64,000 bases of DNA from an uncultured Coriobacteriaceae bacterium (GCA_948439405.1 CAOJNB010000003.1:60772-124771); one strand, 5' to 3'. Shown: positions 51,588 to 59,798, counted from the stretch's first letter. The notes: generated by a model from the sequence alone, not told the origin. Numbers and translations: made by a program.

Positions 51588-51674
51588 GCGCTCCTCCTGG
51601 TGCGGTTCGGGTGCGACGGGAGCGGGCGCCGATGTCCGGCGCGCATGTGCCTCCATTATTTTAGCGGGTTGCCG

Positions 51675-51704
51675 TTGCGCCGCCCGGGTGAGTAGTAGTA
51701 GAAT
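51675..51704 (+). promoter_or_regulatory. promoter of tRNA-Leu(CAG)
   Basis: TTGCGC (51675-51680) and TAGAAT (51699-51704) with an 18-bp spacer, 10 bp before the tRNA gene. The gap 51588-51674 should also contain the minus-strand promoter of the kinase operon, but none is clear. Confidence 0.7.
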
Positions 51705-51714
51705 GCTCACTCAC

Positions 51715-51801
51715 GCGGGCGTGGCGGAATTGGCAGACGCGTACGGTTCAGGTCCGTATGGAGGCAACTCCATGGAGGTTCAAGTCCTCTCGCCCGCACC
51801 A
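51715..51801 (+). tRNA. tRNA-Leu (anticodon CAG)
   Basis: An 87-nt type II tRNA with acceptor GCGGGCG / CGCCCGC, anticodon stem TACGG / CCGTA around loop TTCAGGT (anticodon CAG), a long variable arm (TGGAGGCAACTCCA), T-arm GAGGTTCAAGTCCTC and encoded CCA. Confidence 0.95.
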
Positions 51802-51810
51802 CGAATGCGC

Positions 51811-51838
51811 GAGGCCCCGGGCACGAGCCCGGGGCCTC
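51811..51838. terminator. bidirectional terminator between tRNA-Leu and the isomerase gene
   Basis: A 12-bp perfect stem GAGGCCCCGGGC / GCCCGGGGCCTC with loop ACGA and a TTCT tail. Confidence 0.85.
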
Positions 51839-51875
51839 TTCTAGTATTCGCAGGTGAGAGGTTGGTTCCGGCCGG

Positions 51876-52580
51876 CTACGCCCGCGCCGCGAGGTCGTCG
51901 CGCGCACGCGCCATGGCGGCCATCATCTCGTCGATCATCGCGAGGGGGTCGTCCGCGCACACGATGCCGGAGGTGGCGCCGGTCCCGTCCGCGCCGCGCA
52001 TGACCGTGTCGTAGACGTCCTGCCCGCAGTGGATGCCCGCCCCCTGGAAGACGATGGTCTCGGGCGAGATCGCCTTCACGGCCTCGCGGGTCTCGCGCAT
52101 GTAGGACTCGTCGGCCACTTGTCCGGTGCCGATCAGGCTCGTGAGCTCGCACACCATGAGGTCGGGGTGGAGCTGCGCGACGGCGCGGGCGTCCTCGACG
52201 GAGTCCGTGGCGACCATCGAGAGCAGGCCCACCTCGTCGCAGCGGCGGATGCTCTCCGAGATGTCATGCAGGGTGCGGGGCCTCTCGGCGTGGTTGATGA
52301 AGACGGCCTTGACGCCGGCGTCGGCGAGCGCCTCGGGGAGGACGGCCCCCATGCCGCGCCCGGGGACGATCGGGTCCACCGTCTGGGCGAGCGGCGTGAG
52401 GTGGGGGCAGTGCTCCACGACGTAGGGGAGGTCGACGAGCTGGGCCGAGAAGAAGCTGTCGAGGCCGTAGCGGACGGCGCACTCCTCCGCCTTGTCGGCG
52501 AGCTCGCGCAGGCGCGCGCCCCACACGTAGGACTTTGGGTTGACGCTGAACACCGGTGTCGTGAGACGTGCCTTCTCCAT
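51876..52580 (-). CDS. triosephosphate-isomerase-like protein, short archaeal type
   Basis: A 234-aa TIM-barrel protein that resembles short archaeal triosephosphate isomerases more than the 250-residue bacterial TpiA. Features are FSVNPKSYVWG (the N-K pair), AVFINHAERP with the catalytic His, CELTSLIGTG with the catalytic Glu, and GAGIHCGQDV at the phosphate site. It may be a second, specialised isomerase (for example for another phosphorylated sugar) beside a canonical tpiA elsewhere. That cannot be tested here. The start at 52580 has GAAAGGGGC upstream. Confidence 0.8.
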   Translation of the reverse strand: MEKARLTTPVFSVNPKSYVWGARLRELADKAEECAVRYGLDSFFSAQLVDLPYVVEHCPHLTPLAQTVDPIVPGRGMGAVLPEALADAGVKAVFINHAERPRTLHDISESIRRCDEVGLLSMVATDSVEDARAVAQLHPDLMVCELTSLIGTGQVADESYMRETREAVKAISPETIVFQGAGIHCGQDVYDTVMRGADGTGATSGIVCADDPLAMIDEMMAAMARARDDLAARA

Positions 52581-52625
52581 GGGAGCCCCTTTCCGTCCCG
52601 TGGTCGCCGCCCGCGGGCGGCGCGC

Positions 52626-52811
52626 CTAGTCCTCGTCGTCGAACAGGCTCCAGTCCCCGTCCGAGCGCTCGTGGTTGCGATACATGACCCGGGTCCTGCG
52701 CTCGAGCACGAGGGCGAGGATCACGAAGAAGACGACGGCTCCGAGCACGAGGGCGAGGACGCCCCCGCGCGTTCCGAAGAGCCATCCGAGAAAGGCAGAG
52801 ATCTGGTCCAT
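52626..52811 (-). CDS. small single-helix membrane protein
   Basis: A 61-aa protein starting MDQISAFLGWLFG, with one strong membrane helix (about 17-37) and a charged cytoplasmic tail (ERRTRVMYRNHERSDGDWSLFDDED, in part). No family is recognised. It lies 45 bp before the isomerase gene in the same direction, so both may form an operon driven from the serS-facing gap. A much longer in-frame version would lie antisense to serS and is not credible. Confidence 0.6.
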   Translation of the reverse strand: MDQISAFLGWLFGTRGGVLALVLGAVVFFVILALVLERRTRVMYRNHERSDGDWSLFDDED

Positions 52812-52908
52812 CGGGGCGCTCCCATCGCATGCGCGCGGCAGGTCACCGCCGCGAAATACGCACAGTATATACTTGGCCCCACAACCGGACCCAGCCAAGG
52901 GAGTGACC

Positions 52909-54192
52909 ATGCTCGACATCAAGTTCGTACGCGAGAACCCCGACGCCGTAGACAAGTCGTGCTCCGAGCGCAACGCGTCGTGGGACCGCGAGCGCTTCTT
53001 CGAGCTGGACGCGCGCCGTCGCGAGCTGATCTCCGAGGTCGAGTCCCTCCAGGCCGACCGCAACGCCGTCTCCAAGAGGATTGGCGAGCTCATGCGCGCC
53101 GGAGAGCGCGAGGAGGCCGAGCAGGCCAAGCGCCGGGTCGCCGCGAACAAGGACCGCATCGCCGAGCTCGACCGCGAGCGCACGCAGGTCGAGGCGGACC
53201 TCAAGGCGCTCGTCGCCGCCATCCCCAACATCGCGGACGAGTCGGTTCCCTTCGGCCGCGACGAGTCTGACAACCCCGAGGTGCGCCGCTGGGGGACGCC
53301 GCGCACCTTCGACTTCGAGGCGAAGGCCCACTGGGACCTGGGACCCGACCTCGGCATCATCGACTTCGAGCGCGGCGTGAAGCTCGCCCAGTCGCGCTTC
53401 TACCTGCTGGGCGGCATGGGGGCCAGGCTCGAGCGCGCGCTCATCAACTTCATGGTCGACCTGCACGCCGAGGCCGGCTTCAAGGAGTGGTGGCCGCCCG
53501 TCGTCACCAACGCGGCGTGCCTGTTCGGCACGGGCCAGCTCCCCAAGTTCGAGGACGACCTGTTCCACGTGGGCGACGACATGTACCTCATCCCCACCGC
53601 CGAGGTCATGCTCACCAACATCCACCAGGGCGAGATCCTTGACGCCTCGAGCCTGCCGCGCTGGTACACCGCCTTCACCTCGTGCTTCCGCGAGGAGGCG
53701 GGCTCCGCCGGCCGCGACACCCGCGGCATCATCCGCGTGCACCAGTTCGACAAGGTGGAGATGGTCAAGTTCGCCACCCCGGAGACCTCGATGGACGAGC
53801 TCGAGAGCATGACCGCCGAGGCCGAGCGCGTCCTGCAGACGCTCGGGCTGCCGTACCGCGTCATCTGCCTGTGCACGGGCGACATCGGCTTCTCCGCGAG
53901 GAAGACCTACGACGTCGAGGTGTGGCTGCCCAGCTACGACAACTACAAGGAGATCTCCTCCTGCTCGAACTGCGGAGACTTCCAGGCGCGCCGCGCCAAC
54001 ATCCGCTACCGCGACCCGGAGGCCTTCAAGGGGACGCGCTACGTCCACACGCTGAACGGCAGCGGCCTCGCCGTCGGCCGCACGATGGCCGCGATCATGG
54101 AGAACTACCAGAACGAGGACGGCAGCATCACCGTCCCGGAGGCGCTCGTGCCCTACATGGGCGGCGTCGAGGTGATCGCCCCCGAGGAGTAG
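52909..54192 (+). CDS. serS: seryl-tRNA synthetase
   Basis: A class II aminoacyl-tRNA synthetase charging tRNA-Ser. The 427-aa protein has the N-terminal long coiled-coil arm (about 25-105) that grips the variable arm of tRNA-Ser, and class II motifs: motif 2 FRxE as FTSCFREEAGSAGRDTRGI (in part), motif 3 GSGLAVGRTMAAIMEN, and the SCSNCGDFQARR segment. ATG 52909 has AAGGGAG upstream. The promoter is probably the AGTATATACTTGG stretch about 40 bp before it. The upstream gap is only 97 bp, too short for a T-box leader. Confidence 0.96.
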   Translation: MLDIKFVRENPDAVDKSCSERNASWDRERFFELDARRRELISEVESLQADRNAVSKRIGELMRAGEREEAEQAKRRVAANKDRIAELDRERTQVEADLKALVAAIPNIADESVPFGRDESDNPEVRRWGTPRTFDFEAKAHWDLGPDLGIIDFERGVKLAQSRFYLLGGMGARLERALINFMVDLHAEAGFKEWWPPVVTNAACLFGTGQLPKFEDDLFHVGDDMYLIPTAEVMLTNIHQGEILDASSLPRWYTAFTSCFREEAGSAGRDTRGIIRVHQFDKVEMVKFATPETSMDELESMTAEAERVLQTLGLPYRVICLCTGDIGFSARKTYDVEVWLPSYDNYKEISSCSNCGDFQARRANIRYRDPEAFKGTRYVHTLNGSGLAVGRTMAAIMENYQNEDGSITVPEALVPYMGGVEVIAPEE

Positions 54193-54196
54193 GAAC

Positions 54197-54210
54197 CGAA
54201 CACACGTTCT
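54197..54210. promoter_or_regulatory. LexA (SOS) box upstream of the 110-aa gene
   Basis: CGAACACACGTTCT fits CGAAC-N4-GTTC and is nearly identical to the box before the Y-family polymerase at 27950. It lies 60 bp before the start at 54270, with a possible -10 (CAGAAT) between. Confidence 0.75.
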
Positions 54211-54269
54211 GTTTCCGTCCGCCCCTCCCGCCAGAATGTCGGCAACGGCATTCGAGGCGAGGAGGGGCG

Positions 54270-54602
54270 ATGGCTGTACATGACAGGTGCGGAGTCGTGG
54301 CGGAGGAGTCGGTCTCGGTGTGGGTCGAGGGGAGCGGAGGTGGCCTGAGGGTCGAGGAGCTCGCCTGCGGCCCGTCCGTGCGCGACGCGCTCGGCTCCGA
54401 GGAGCTGGAGCATGCCGTCGAGCTGGACGAGGCGGGTGCCACGGCGCTCGTCGCAGCCCTCGGGGTGGGGGCGAGGCACGCCGCGCTCGTGACGGAGGCC
54501 TTCTTCACCGGAGGGGGAAGGCGACTCTCGGACCTCATGGACCTGCTGGACCGCAACGGGATCGGGTTCCGCTACGAGGCGCGCGGCCTGCCGGAGGGGT
54601 AG
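54270..54602 (+). CDS. unknown 110-aa protein, probably SOS-controlled
   Basis: I do not recognise this protein. It starts MAVHDRCGVVAEESVSVWVEG and is acidic, with an alternating beta-like first half (VSVWVEGSGGGLRVEELA) and a helical second half (EAGATALVAALGVGARHAALVTEAF, in part; RLSDLMDLLDRNGI). No signal, membrane helix or catalytic motif is seen. GAGGAGGGGCG precedes the ATG. A LexA box upstream and a terminator downstream mark it as a stand-alone SOS gene. A cell-cycle or repair role would fit but is unproven. Confidence 0.7.
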   Translation: MAVHDRCGVVAEESVSVWVEGSGGGLRVEELACGPSVRDALGSEELEHAVELDEAGATALVAALGVGARHAALVTEAFFTGGGRRLSDLMDLLDRNGIGFRYEARGLPEG

Positions 54603-54618
54603 CGCGGCGGGAAACGAA

Positions 54619-54642
54619 GAGGGGCCCCTCTCGGGGCCCCTC
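54619..54642. terminator. bidirectional terminator between the 110-aa gene and tRNA-Arg(ACG)
   Basis: A 10-bp perfect stem GAGGGGCCCC / GGGGCCCCTC with loop TCTC. The minus-strand side runs into TTCGTTTC, so it mainly serves the tRNA. Confidence 0.8.
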
Positions 54643-54650
54643 GGGTTCGC

Positions 54651-54727
54651 TGGTGCGCCGTACAGGATTCGAACCTGTGACGTCCTGATTCGTAGTCAGG
54701 CCCTCTATCCAGCTGAGGTAACGGCGC
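54651..54727 (-). tRNA. tRNA-Arg (anticodon ACG)
   Basis: A 77-nt cloverleaf on the minus strand with acceptor GCGCCGT / ACGGCGC, anticodon stem CCTGA / TCAGG around loop CTACGAA (anticodon ACG, presumably edited to ICG), T-arm CAGGTTCGAATCCTG and encoded CCA. Confidence 0.95.
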
Positions 54728-54792
54728 GTGCCCAGTCATAGTGTCACCGTCTCGGCCGCGTGTCAAGCGGCGCCGCTCCCTTCGCAGGACCT

Positions 54793-55128
54793 CTACGTAC
54801 GGGAGGGGGCCGCGGGGTCGCGGGCGCCGCGGATGACCGCCCCGCTCTCGAACGCGTCGAGCACGTCCTTCCACTGCGCCCGCTCCTCCGGGTGCTCGGC
54901 GAGGCGCCGCATGAAGCGGTCGAGGATGTCGGGGCGCTCGCGCAGCGTGCGGACGTAGTTGTTGAGGTCACGGCGCTCGATGTGGGCGTCGATCTCCTCG
55001 GGCGCGTGGAACGCGTCCTGGTCGGTCGGGTCGTACCAGTAGCCGCGATGCTCCCTGGCGGTCGCCGGCCTGCGGTACTCCAGCCAGTTCGAGCGCTCGC
55101 ACTGCCTCTTGTCGAGAATCGTGGTCAT
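54793..55128 (-). CDS. hypothetical 111-aa protein
   Basis: I do not recognise this soluble, charged protein. It begins MTTILDKRQCERSNWLEYRR, contains REHRGYWYDPTDQDAFHAPEE, in part, and a helical C-terminus (LRERPDILDRFMRRLAEHPEER, in part). The GGAGG ribosome-binding site 5 bp before the ATG at 55128 is excellent, which supports a real gene. It lies between two minus-strand tRNA genes. Confidence 0.6.
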   Translation of the reverse strand: MTTILDKRQCERSNWLEYRRPATAREHRGYWYDPTDQDAFHAPEEIDAHIERRDLNNYVRTLRERPDILDRFMRRLAEHPEERAQWKDVLDAFESGAVIRGARDPAAPSRT

Positions 55129-55382
55129 GTCGTCCTCCGTTCGTCCGGTTGCCGTGACTGCATCGTCGGCCGTGGCGCGGCTTGGCGTCCGAGATGCGGA
55201 CACTCGTGCGGTCGCATAGTCGCGGGGATCGGGGAGGGACGCGGGGCGCCTGCCTGCGCTCCCTCCCCTCGGCTACGCGGTATCAGGAACGACGGGGCAC
55301 GCGAGTGACAAGAAATACGAATGCTAAGACAGTTAGGAATAGGTAAATCGAATGATAAGGGCACGGTGCGGCTCGAACGAGA
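55129..55382. other. intergenic stretch with an anomalous AT-rich tract (55300-55365)
   Basis: No gene is seen. Most of the gap is GC-rich, with a hairpin-like CGGGGCGCC/GGCGC region near 55243. From about 55300 to 55365 the composition falls to roughly 40% GC (GACAAGAAATACGAATGC, TTAGGAATAGGTAAATCG), unlike the surroundings. It could be a promoter for the gene at 55128 or a remnant of inserted DNA downstream of tRNA-Ser. Confidence 0.4.
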
Positions 55383-55418
55383 CGAGGGGCGCCCGTCGTG
55401 GATGACGGACGCCCCTCG
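55383..55418 (-). terminator. terminator after tRNA-Ser(GCT)
   Basis: A long hairpin CGAGGGGCG-c-CCGTC / GACGG-a-CGCCCCTCG, 12 bp past the tRNA 3' end on the minus strand. Confidence 0.75.
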
Positions 55419-55429
55419 AGGACGTGCGC

Positions 55430-55521
55430 TGGCGGAGAGCTGGGGATTCGAACCCCAGAGGGGATTTGCGTCCCCTACTCGCTTAGCAGGCGAGCACCTT
55501 CGGCCTCTCGGTCAGCTCTCC
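55430..55521 (-). tRNA. tRNA-Ser (anticodon GCT)
   Basis: A 92-nt type II tRNA on the minus strand with acceptor GGAGAGC / GCTCTCC, anticodon stem CTCGC / GCGAG around loop CTGCTAA (anticodon GCT), a long variable arm (GGGGACGCAAATCCCC), T-arm CTGGGGTTCGAATCCCCAG and encoded CCA. Confidence 0.95.
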
Positions 55522-55663
55522 GTGGTGACTGAGCATGATACCCCACCGACCCCCTGCTCACAACACGGGCGCGTCCCCGATGCGGCACCGTCCGCCTCCC
55601 GGGGGCGTACCATGGGTCGCAGGCTGTTCGGCGACCGCCTCGCGGCGGAGAGCGGAGGGGACC

Positions 55664-56035
55664 ATGATCGAGGAGGACGGCTTCCTCGCAATCCCGGCGG
55701 ACGAGATGAACCTCGAGGACTACGAGCACGTCAGCAGGAACACGGGCAACCGCACCTTCGAGCGCACCCTCGTGACCGACGGGGAGACGGGCATGGTGGT
55801 GCGCATGATCACCTATCCCAAGGGCACCGTCACCCCGGAGCACGACCACGACTGCGCCCACGGCATGTACGTCGTCGAGGGGACGCTGCACACCGACAGA
55901 GGCGACTTCGGTCCCGGCAGCTTCGTGTGGTTCGAGGAGGGCTGCGTGGCCGAGCACGGCGGCGGCGACGAGGACGTGACGGTCGTCTTCATCACCAACA
56001 AGCCGTTCAGCATCAACTACCACGCGCTGGGGTAG
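55664..56035 (+). CDS. small single-domain cupin protein
   Basis: A 123-aa cupin: motif 1 GTVTPEHDHDCAHGMYVVEG provides His residues for metal binding, motif 2 FGPGSFVWFEEGCVAEHGGG gives another His. Such proteins can be isomerases, dioxygenases or sensors; none is indicated here. ATG 55664 is preceded by GGAGGGG. It is a monocistronic gene converging on the polysaccharide genes. Confidence 0.8.
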   Translation: MIEEDGFLAIPADEMNLEDYEHVSRNTGNRTFERTLVTDGETGMVVRMITYPKGTVTPEHDHDCAHGMYVVEGTLHTDRGDFGPGSFVWFEEGCVAEHGGGDEDVTVVFITNKPFSINYHALG

Positions 56036-56047
56036 CCGAGGGCCGGA

Positions 56048-57097
56048 TCAGCTCGAGAACTGGGTCTTCCAGCGGGCGATCGCGCGCTCGGGGAGGCGTA
56101 TGTCGCACTCGTAGGGACGCTCGACCCACGAGGCGAGCCCTCCCGCCGCAGCGTCCTCCCTCTCGATGACCGGAAGGTTCGTGTCGGCGCCGATCTGCCG
56201 GGCGCGGTTGTCCACGGTCACGATGAGGGAGCGCACCCGTCGGTTGAGGGCGCGGATGCCGGCGTGGAGGCGGGTCCCGACGTAGTCGACCTCGCCGGAG
56301 ACGAGCACGCGGTCGAGCTCGGAGACATCCGGCCCCACGAGCTCGAACTCGCTCGTGTCGACGATCCGCTCGAGGCACCAGTCGAGGTCGTGGCTCCCCT
56401 GGACCCAGATGATCACCCGGTCGTAGCTCTCGCGGAGCACGCGCAGCATCTCGGCGTCGCGCTCCGCGTCGAAGCAGTAGTCCGTCACGGACGTGACGAC
56501 CGTGTCGGCCTTGTCCCGCGGGATGGAGCGCTGGAGCTCGTGGGAGAGGCCCCACATGGTGGGGCACGCGGTGTTCAGGACGTTCTCGTAGCCGAGGTCG
56601 ACGAGGAAGCGCCGGGCCTTCTCGTCGCGGACGGAGTGCAGGCAGCTCGTGCCGAGCAGCGCCTTGTACAGCATGCGCGTGTAGCGAGGGGTCGGCCCCT
56701 CGATGCCGATGTCGGACAGGCCGACGCCCAGCAGGCAGACGTCCTTGTAGCTGTGGAGGTCGTGGGGCAGGACGAGCTGGCGCTGCCCGTACATGTCCTT
56801 GTAGAGGATGTTCGTCCCGCACAGGATCTTGAGGTAGGGGGCGGCGTCCTCGCGGGGCTCACGCCGGCCTCGGGATGCGTCGGGATGCGTCGGGATGCGC
56901 TCGAGGTCCGCCGTGCCGAAGATCTCGCGGCAGACGTCGTCGCACGCCTGCATGATGATGTGGTCCCCCGAGTTCTCGCTTCCGATCTCGGTGTCGAGGA
57001 GGATGACCGACGAGGCGTCGAGGCGCTCCGGCAGGGGGTCCCTTCCTCGCCTCCTCAGCGCGCTGGCCAGGTCCAGCCACTCGTGAAGCGTTGCCAT
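56048..57097 (-). CDS. polysaccharide pyruvyl transferase family protein
   Basis: A 349-aa protein resembling the WcaK/CsaB pyruvyltransferase family, which adds ketal pyruvate to surface polysaccharides. The N-terminal IGSENSGDHIIMQACDD and LHSYKDVCLLGVGLSDIG parts and the C-terminal SGEVDYVGTRLHAGIRALNR (with the family G-x-R-x-H signature) are visible. A short tandem repeat, ATCCCGACGC three times, lies in the coding region (56871-56900). The start at 57097 is 9 bp after the glycosyltransferase stop codon, so the two are one operon. Confidence 0.85.
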   Translation of the reverse strand: MATLHEWLDLASALRRRGRDPLPERLDASSVILLDTEIGSENSGDHIIMQACDDVCREIFGTADLERIPTHPDASRGRREPREDAAPYLKILCGTNILYKDMYGQRQLVLPHDLHSYKDVCLLGVGLSDIGIEGPTPRYTRMLYKALLGTSCLHSVRDEKARRFLVDLGYENVLNTACPTMWGLSHELQRSIPRDKADTVVTSVTDYCFDAERDAEMLRVLRESYDRVIIWVQGSHDLDWCLERIVDTSEFELVGPDVSELDRVLVSGEVDYVGTRLHAGIRALNRRVRSLIVTVDNRARQIGADTNLPVIEREDAAAGGLASWVERPYECDIRLPERAIARWKTQFSS

Positions 57098-57105
57098 CGC
57101 GTCTC

Positions 57106-58668
57106 CTAGCTCCTTCCGAGGCGGGCAAGCAGCGAGCGGATGCCGCCCCGCTCTCGCCCGACGTCTTCTGCCTCGACCGGCCCGGCGTCGAAGCCGGACC
57201 GCGCCGCGCCCCCATCGGGAAGGGGCTGCTCGTGGGTGCATCCCGCCGTCCCGGCCTCGTCGACGAACTGCCACCAGCGCGCTTCGCAGGCGGCCTCCTG
57301 CCCCCGTCGCGTCACGTAGAGGTGCGCGTGCCAGATCGTGGGGGCGTCGGGTCGGGCGGGCAGGGGGATGACCGTCCGCCAGGCGCCGTCCTCCTCCCGC
57401 GCGAGGTCGACCCAACGCAGGTCGTCCTGGGACATGCCCGACCACACGGCGACCGAAGAGGCGACGACCTCGTCGGCAGGACCCGGGTCGAGCCGGACGT
57501 CCAGGCGGTTCGCCCGGACCGCGGTGCGCGCGAGCACGACCTCGCGGCGCTCGCGGGCGTCGAGCTCGCGTTGCCTGGCGACGCAGTCCTCCCGGAGCGG
57601 CCTCGGCGCCGCCGCGTAGGTGCGCCCCGTCTCCCCCTCGTCCCAGTCCCGGCCCTCGACGAGCGCCTCGAGGGCGTCGCAGAACGCCCCGTCCTCCCGC
57701 TCGATGTCCCGGCCCGCCACCCACGCGCGGGCCGCCTCGCCCATGCGGGCGCACGCGCCCTCGTCGTCGAGCGGGTCGAGGACGGACGAGGCGATCCCCG
57801 CGGGCGTCGGCTCGGCGAGCGCGACGCAGCCGTCCGCGAAGTCGTGCAGGTTGTTCTCGCGGTGGAGGTCGACGACGGGGAGCCCCGCGGCCATCATCTC
57901 GAAGGGGATGCGGGAGGGGTTGCTCGAGCTCATCGAGACCCCGCAGCGGCAGCGGCAGTAGAGGGCGTTGCACTCCTCGACGCTCAGGAGTCCGAGGTGG
58001 CGGAAGCGCCGGTCTCCCGGGAACGGGCCCTCGGCCGAGCCGTAGGTGACCACGGTCACCCCCTCGTCGAGGTCCGCGACGATGCGCAGGGCCTGGCGCA
58101 GGATCGGGGCGATGCGACGGTCCTTCTCGGGCTGCCAGATCGCGCAGACCGCGCGCTCGCGCACGGCGTCGTCCGTCGGCCGGTAGACGCCCAGGTCGAC
58201 GCCGAAGTCGCAGACGGCCGGACGCGCCCCGGTCTTCCGGCGCAGGCGCCGCGCGAGCCAGCGTCCCAGGACGATGGGCGCGAGGCCGAGGGAGTAGCTC
58301 TGCTCGGCGACGATGCGGGCCGCCCCCATGGGGAAGAACCACGGCTCCCAGTCCTGGACGAAGTAGGCCTTCGCGGCGCAGGGCGCCGACGCGGCGAGGG
58401 AGGCGGTGTCCCACGAGGTGGCGACCACGGCGTCGTGGGCGGCGTCCACCTCGGGGCGGAAGCGCACGTCGTCCGGACGGAAGCCGAACCACCTCTCGAT
58501 GCGGTCGGCGACCAGGGAGGGGTCCGTGGGCCGGTAGTCCTCGTTGGGCACGAGGTAGAACACGTTCTCGTGCCCGCGCTCCCGCAGGGCGCGGGCCTTC
58601 CTCACGATCGTGCGGTACCCGCCCCCGCCCTCGGTCGGGCTCGGGACGATCCAAGCGACGGATGCCAC
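57106..58668 (-). CDS. glycosyltransferase, WsaF-like
   Basis: A 520-aa protein with a GT-B fold resembling the rhamnosyltransferase WsaF group. Features are VAWIVPSPTEGGGGYRTI at the N-terminus, AYFVQDWEPWFFPMG, a Rossmann-like core (AVCAIWQPEKDRR), and the donor-site region SSNPSRIPFEMMAAGLPVVD with the Glu typical of GT4 enzymes. The C-terminal 130 residues form an extra domain (about 390-490) with no motif recognised. It starts at GTG 58668, with GGAGG eight bases upstream. It forms an operon with the pyruvyltransferase gene, suggesting surface-glycan synthesis. Confidence 0.85.
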   Translation of the reverse strand: MASVAWIVPSPTEGGGGYRTIVRKARALRERGHENVFYLVPNEDYRPTDPSLVADRIERWFGFRPDDVRFRPEVDAAHDAVVATSWDTASLAASAPCAAKAYFVQDWEPWFFPMGAARIVAEQSYSLGLAPIVLGRWLARRLRRKTGARPAVCDFGVDLGVYRPTDDAVRERAVCAIWQPEKDRRIAPILRQALRIVADLDEGVTVVTYGSAEGPFPGDRRFRHLGLLSVEECNALYCRCRCGVSMSSSNPSRIPFEMMAAGLPVVDLHRENNLHDFADGCVALAEPTPAGIASSVLDPLDDEGACARMGEAARAWVAGRDIEREDGAFCDALEALVEGRDWDEGETGRTYAAAPRPLREDCVARQRELDARERREVVLARTAVRANRLDVRLDPGPADEVVASSVAVWSGMSQDDLRWVDLAREEDGAWRTVIPLPARPDAPTIWHAHLYVTRRGQEAACEARWWQFVDEAGTAGCTHEQPLPDGGAARSGFDAGPVEAEDVGRERGGIRSLLARLGRS

Positions 58669-58731
58669 GGCTCACACCTCCCCTGGGACCTGACAAGGCC
58701 ATGGTACCCGGCCCCGGGCTCCCGCGGGGCG

Positions 58732-59691
58732 TCAGGGCAGGAAGCCCTCTCCCACGACGACGTCGCCCGCGTGGGCCCGCAGCGCGTCGAGCGAGAAGCG
58801 CTCCACGAGCTCGGCCGCGGAGACCTCCTCGCCCGCATCGGCGAGGCCCACGCACGCGGCGAGGCGTCCCACGACGGGCTCAGGCCCGGCGTAGCGCCTG
58901 CGGAGGGCGCCGAGGTCCAGGTCGCCGTCCCGCTTGGCGAGGCGCCTGCCGTCGGGCGCGACGAGGAGCGGCACGTGGGCGTACTCCGGCGTCGGCAGGC
59001 CCAGCAGGCGCTGGAGGTAGACCTGGCGCGCCGTCGAGCCGAGCAGGTCGCGTCCGCGCACGACCTGGGTGACGCCCTCGGCGGCGTCGTCGAGCACGAC
59101 GGCGAGCTGGTAGGCGAAGACGCCGTCGCTTCGACGCACGAGGAAGTCGCCGCAGGCGCGGGCGAGGTCCTCCTCCCGCTCGCCGTAGACGAGGTCGCGG
59201 AAGGAGACGAGGGCCGCCGGGTCGCCCTCGCGGGGGACGCGCAGGCGCGTGGCGGGACTCCTGCGCTCCGAGCGCCGCGCGACCTCCTCGGGCGCGAGGT
59301 CGCGGCAGGTCCCCTGGTACACGTAGGTCCCGTCGGAGAGGTGCGGCGCGCTCGCGGCGTGCAGCTCGGCGCGGGTGCAGAAGCAGGGGTAGGTGAGCCC
59401 GCGTCCGGCCAGGACCTCGACGGCCCGCCCGTAGTCGGCGCCGTCCTCGCTCTGGCGCAGGGGGCCCGCGTCCCAGTCGAGCCCGAGCCACGCGAGGTCG
59501 TCGACGATCCGGTCGGCCGCCGCGCGGTCCTGCGCCCGGGGGTCCAAGTCCTCGATGCGGAGCACGACCCTCCCGCCGCGCGAGCGCGCCGCGAGCCAGG
59601 CCATCAGGGCGGAGAACGCGTTGCCCAGGTGCATGCGGCCCGAGGGCGTGGGCGCGATGCGTCCCGTGACCGCGCCTTCCGTGCCGACCAT
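58732..59691 (-). CDS. gluQ: glutamyl-Q tRNA(Asp) synthetase
   Basis: GluQRS is a truncated glutamyl-tRNA synthetase that attaches glutamate to the queuosine of tRNA-Asp. The 319-aa protein lacks the anticodon-binding domain, as expected. The HIGH-like motif is GRMHLGNAF in RIAPTPSGRMHLG, the zinc-type motif is YPCFCTRAELHAA ... YVYQGTCRD, and the KMSKS-like motif is RLAKRDGDLDL. The window contains no tRNA-Asp. The gene precedes the wsaF-like gene by 64 bp in the same direction, but linkage of function is not expected. Confidence 0.9.
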   Translation of the reverse strand: MVGTEGAVTGRIAPTPSGRMHLGNAFSALMAWLAARSRGGRVVLRIEDLDPRAQDRAAADRIVDDLAWLGLDWDAGPLRQSEDGADYGRAVEVLAGRGLTYPCFCTRAELHAASAPHLSDGTYVYQGTCRDLAPEEVARRSERRSPATRLRVPREGDPAALVSFRDLVYGEREEDLARACGDFLVRRSDGVFAYQLAVVLDDAAEGVTQVVRGRDLLGSTARQVYLQRLLGLPTPEYAHVPLLVAPDGRRLAKRDGDLDLGALRRRYAGPEPVVGRLAACVGLADAGEEVSAAELVERFSLDALRAHAGDVVVGEGFLP

Positions 59692-59798
59692 GCGCCCCTC
59701 CCGTCCTCGCGTGCCGAGGCGAAGGCCTCCGCCTCCGGCGCGTGGCGTAGAGTGTAGCCCGACCCGCCGCGCTTCTCCCGACGCCGATCGGAGCCGCC

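Noticed and set aside
52812..52908. T-box riboswitch upstream of serS
   Set aside because: The gap is only 97 bp and shows no T-box sequence or antiterminator.
56048..58855. A 935-codon minus-strand frame covering the glycosyltransferase and pyruvyltransferase genes
   Set aside because: Only the last 349 codons (from 57097) look like a protein family. The upstream part is out of frame with the real glycosyltransferase.
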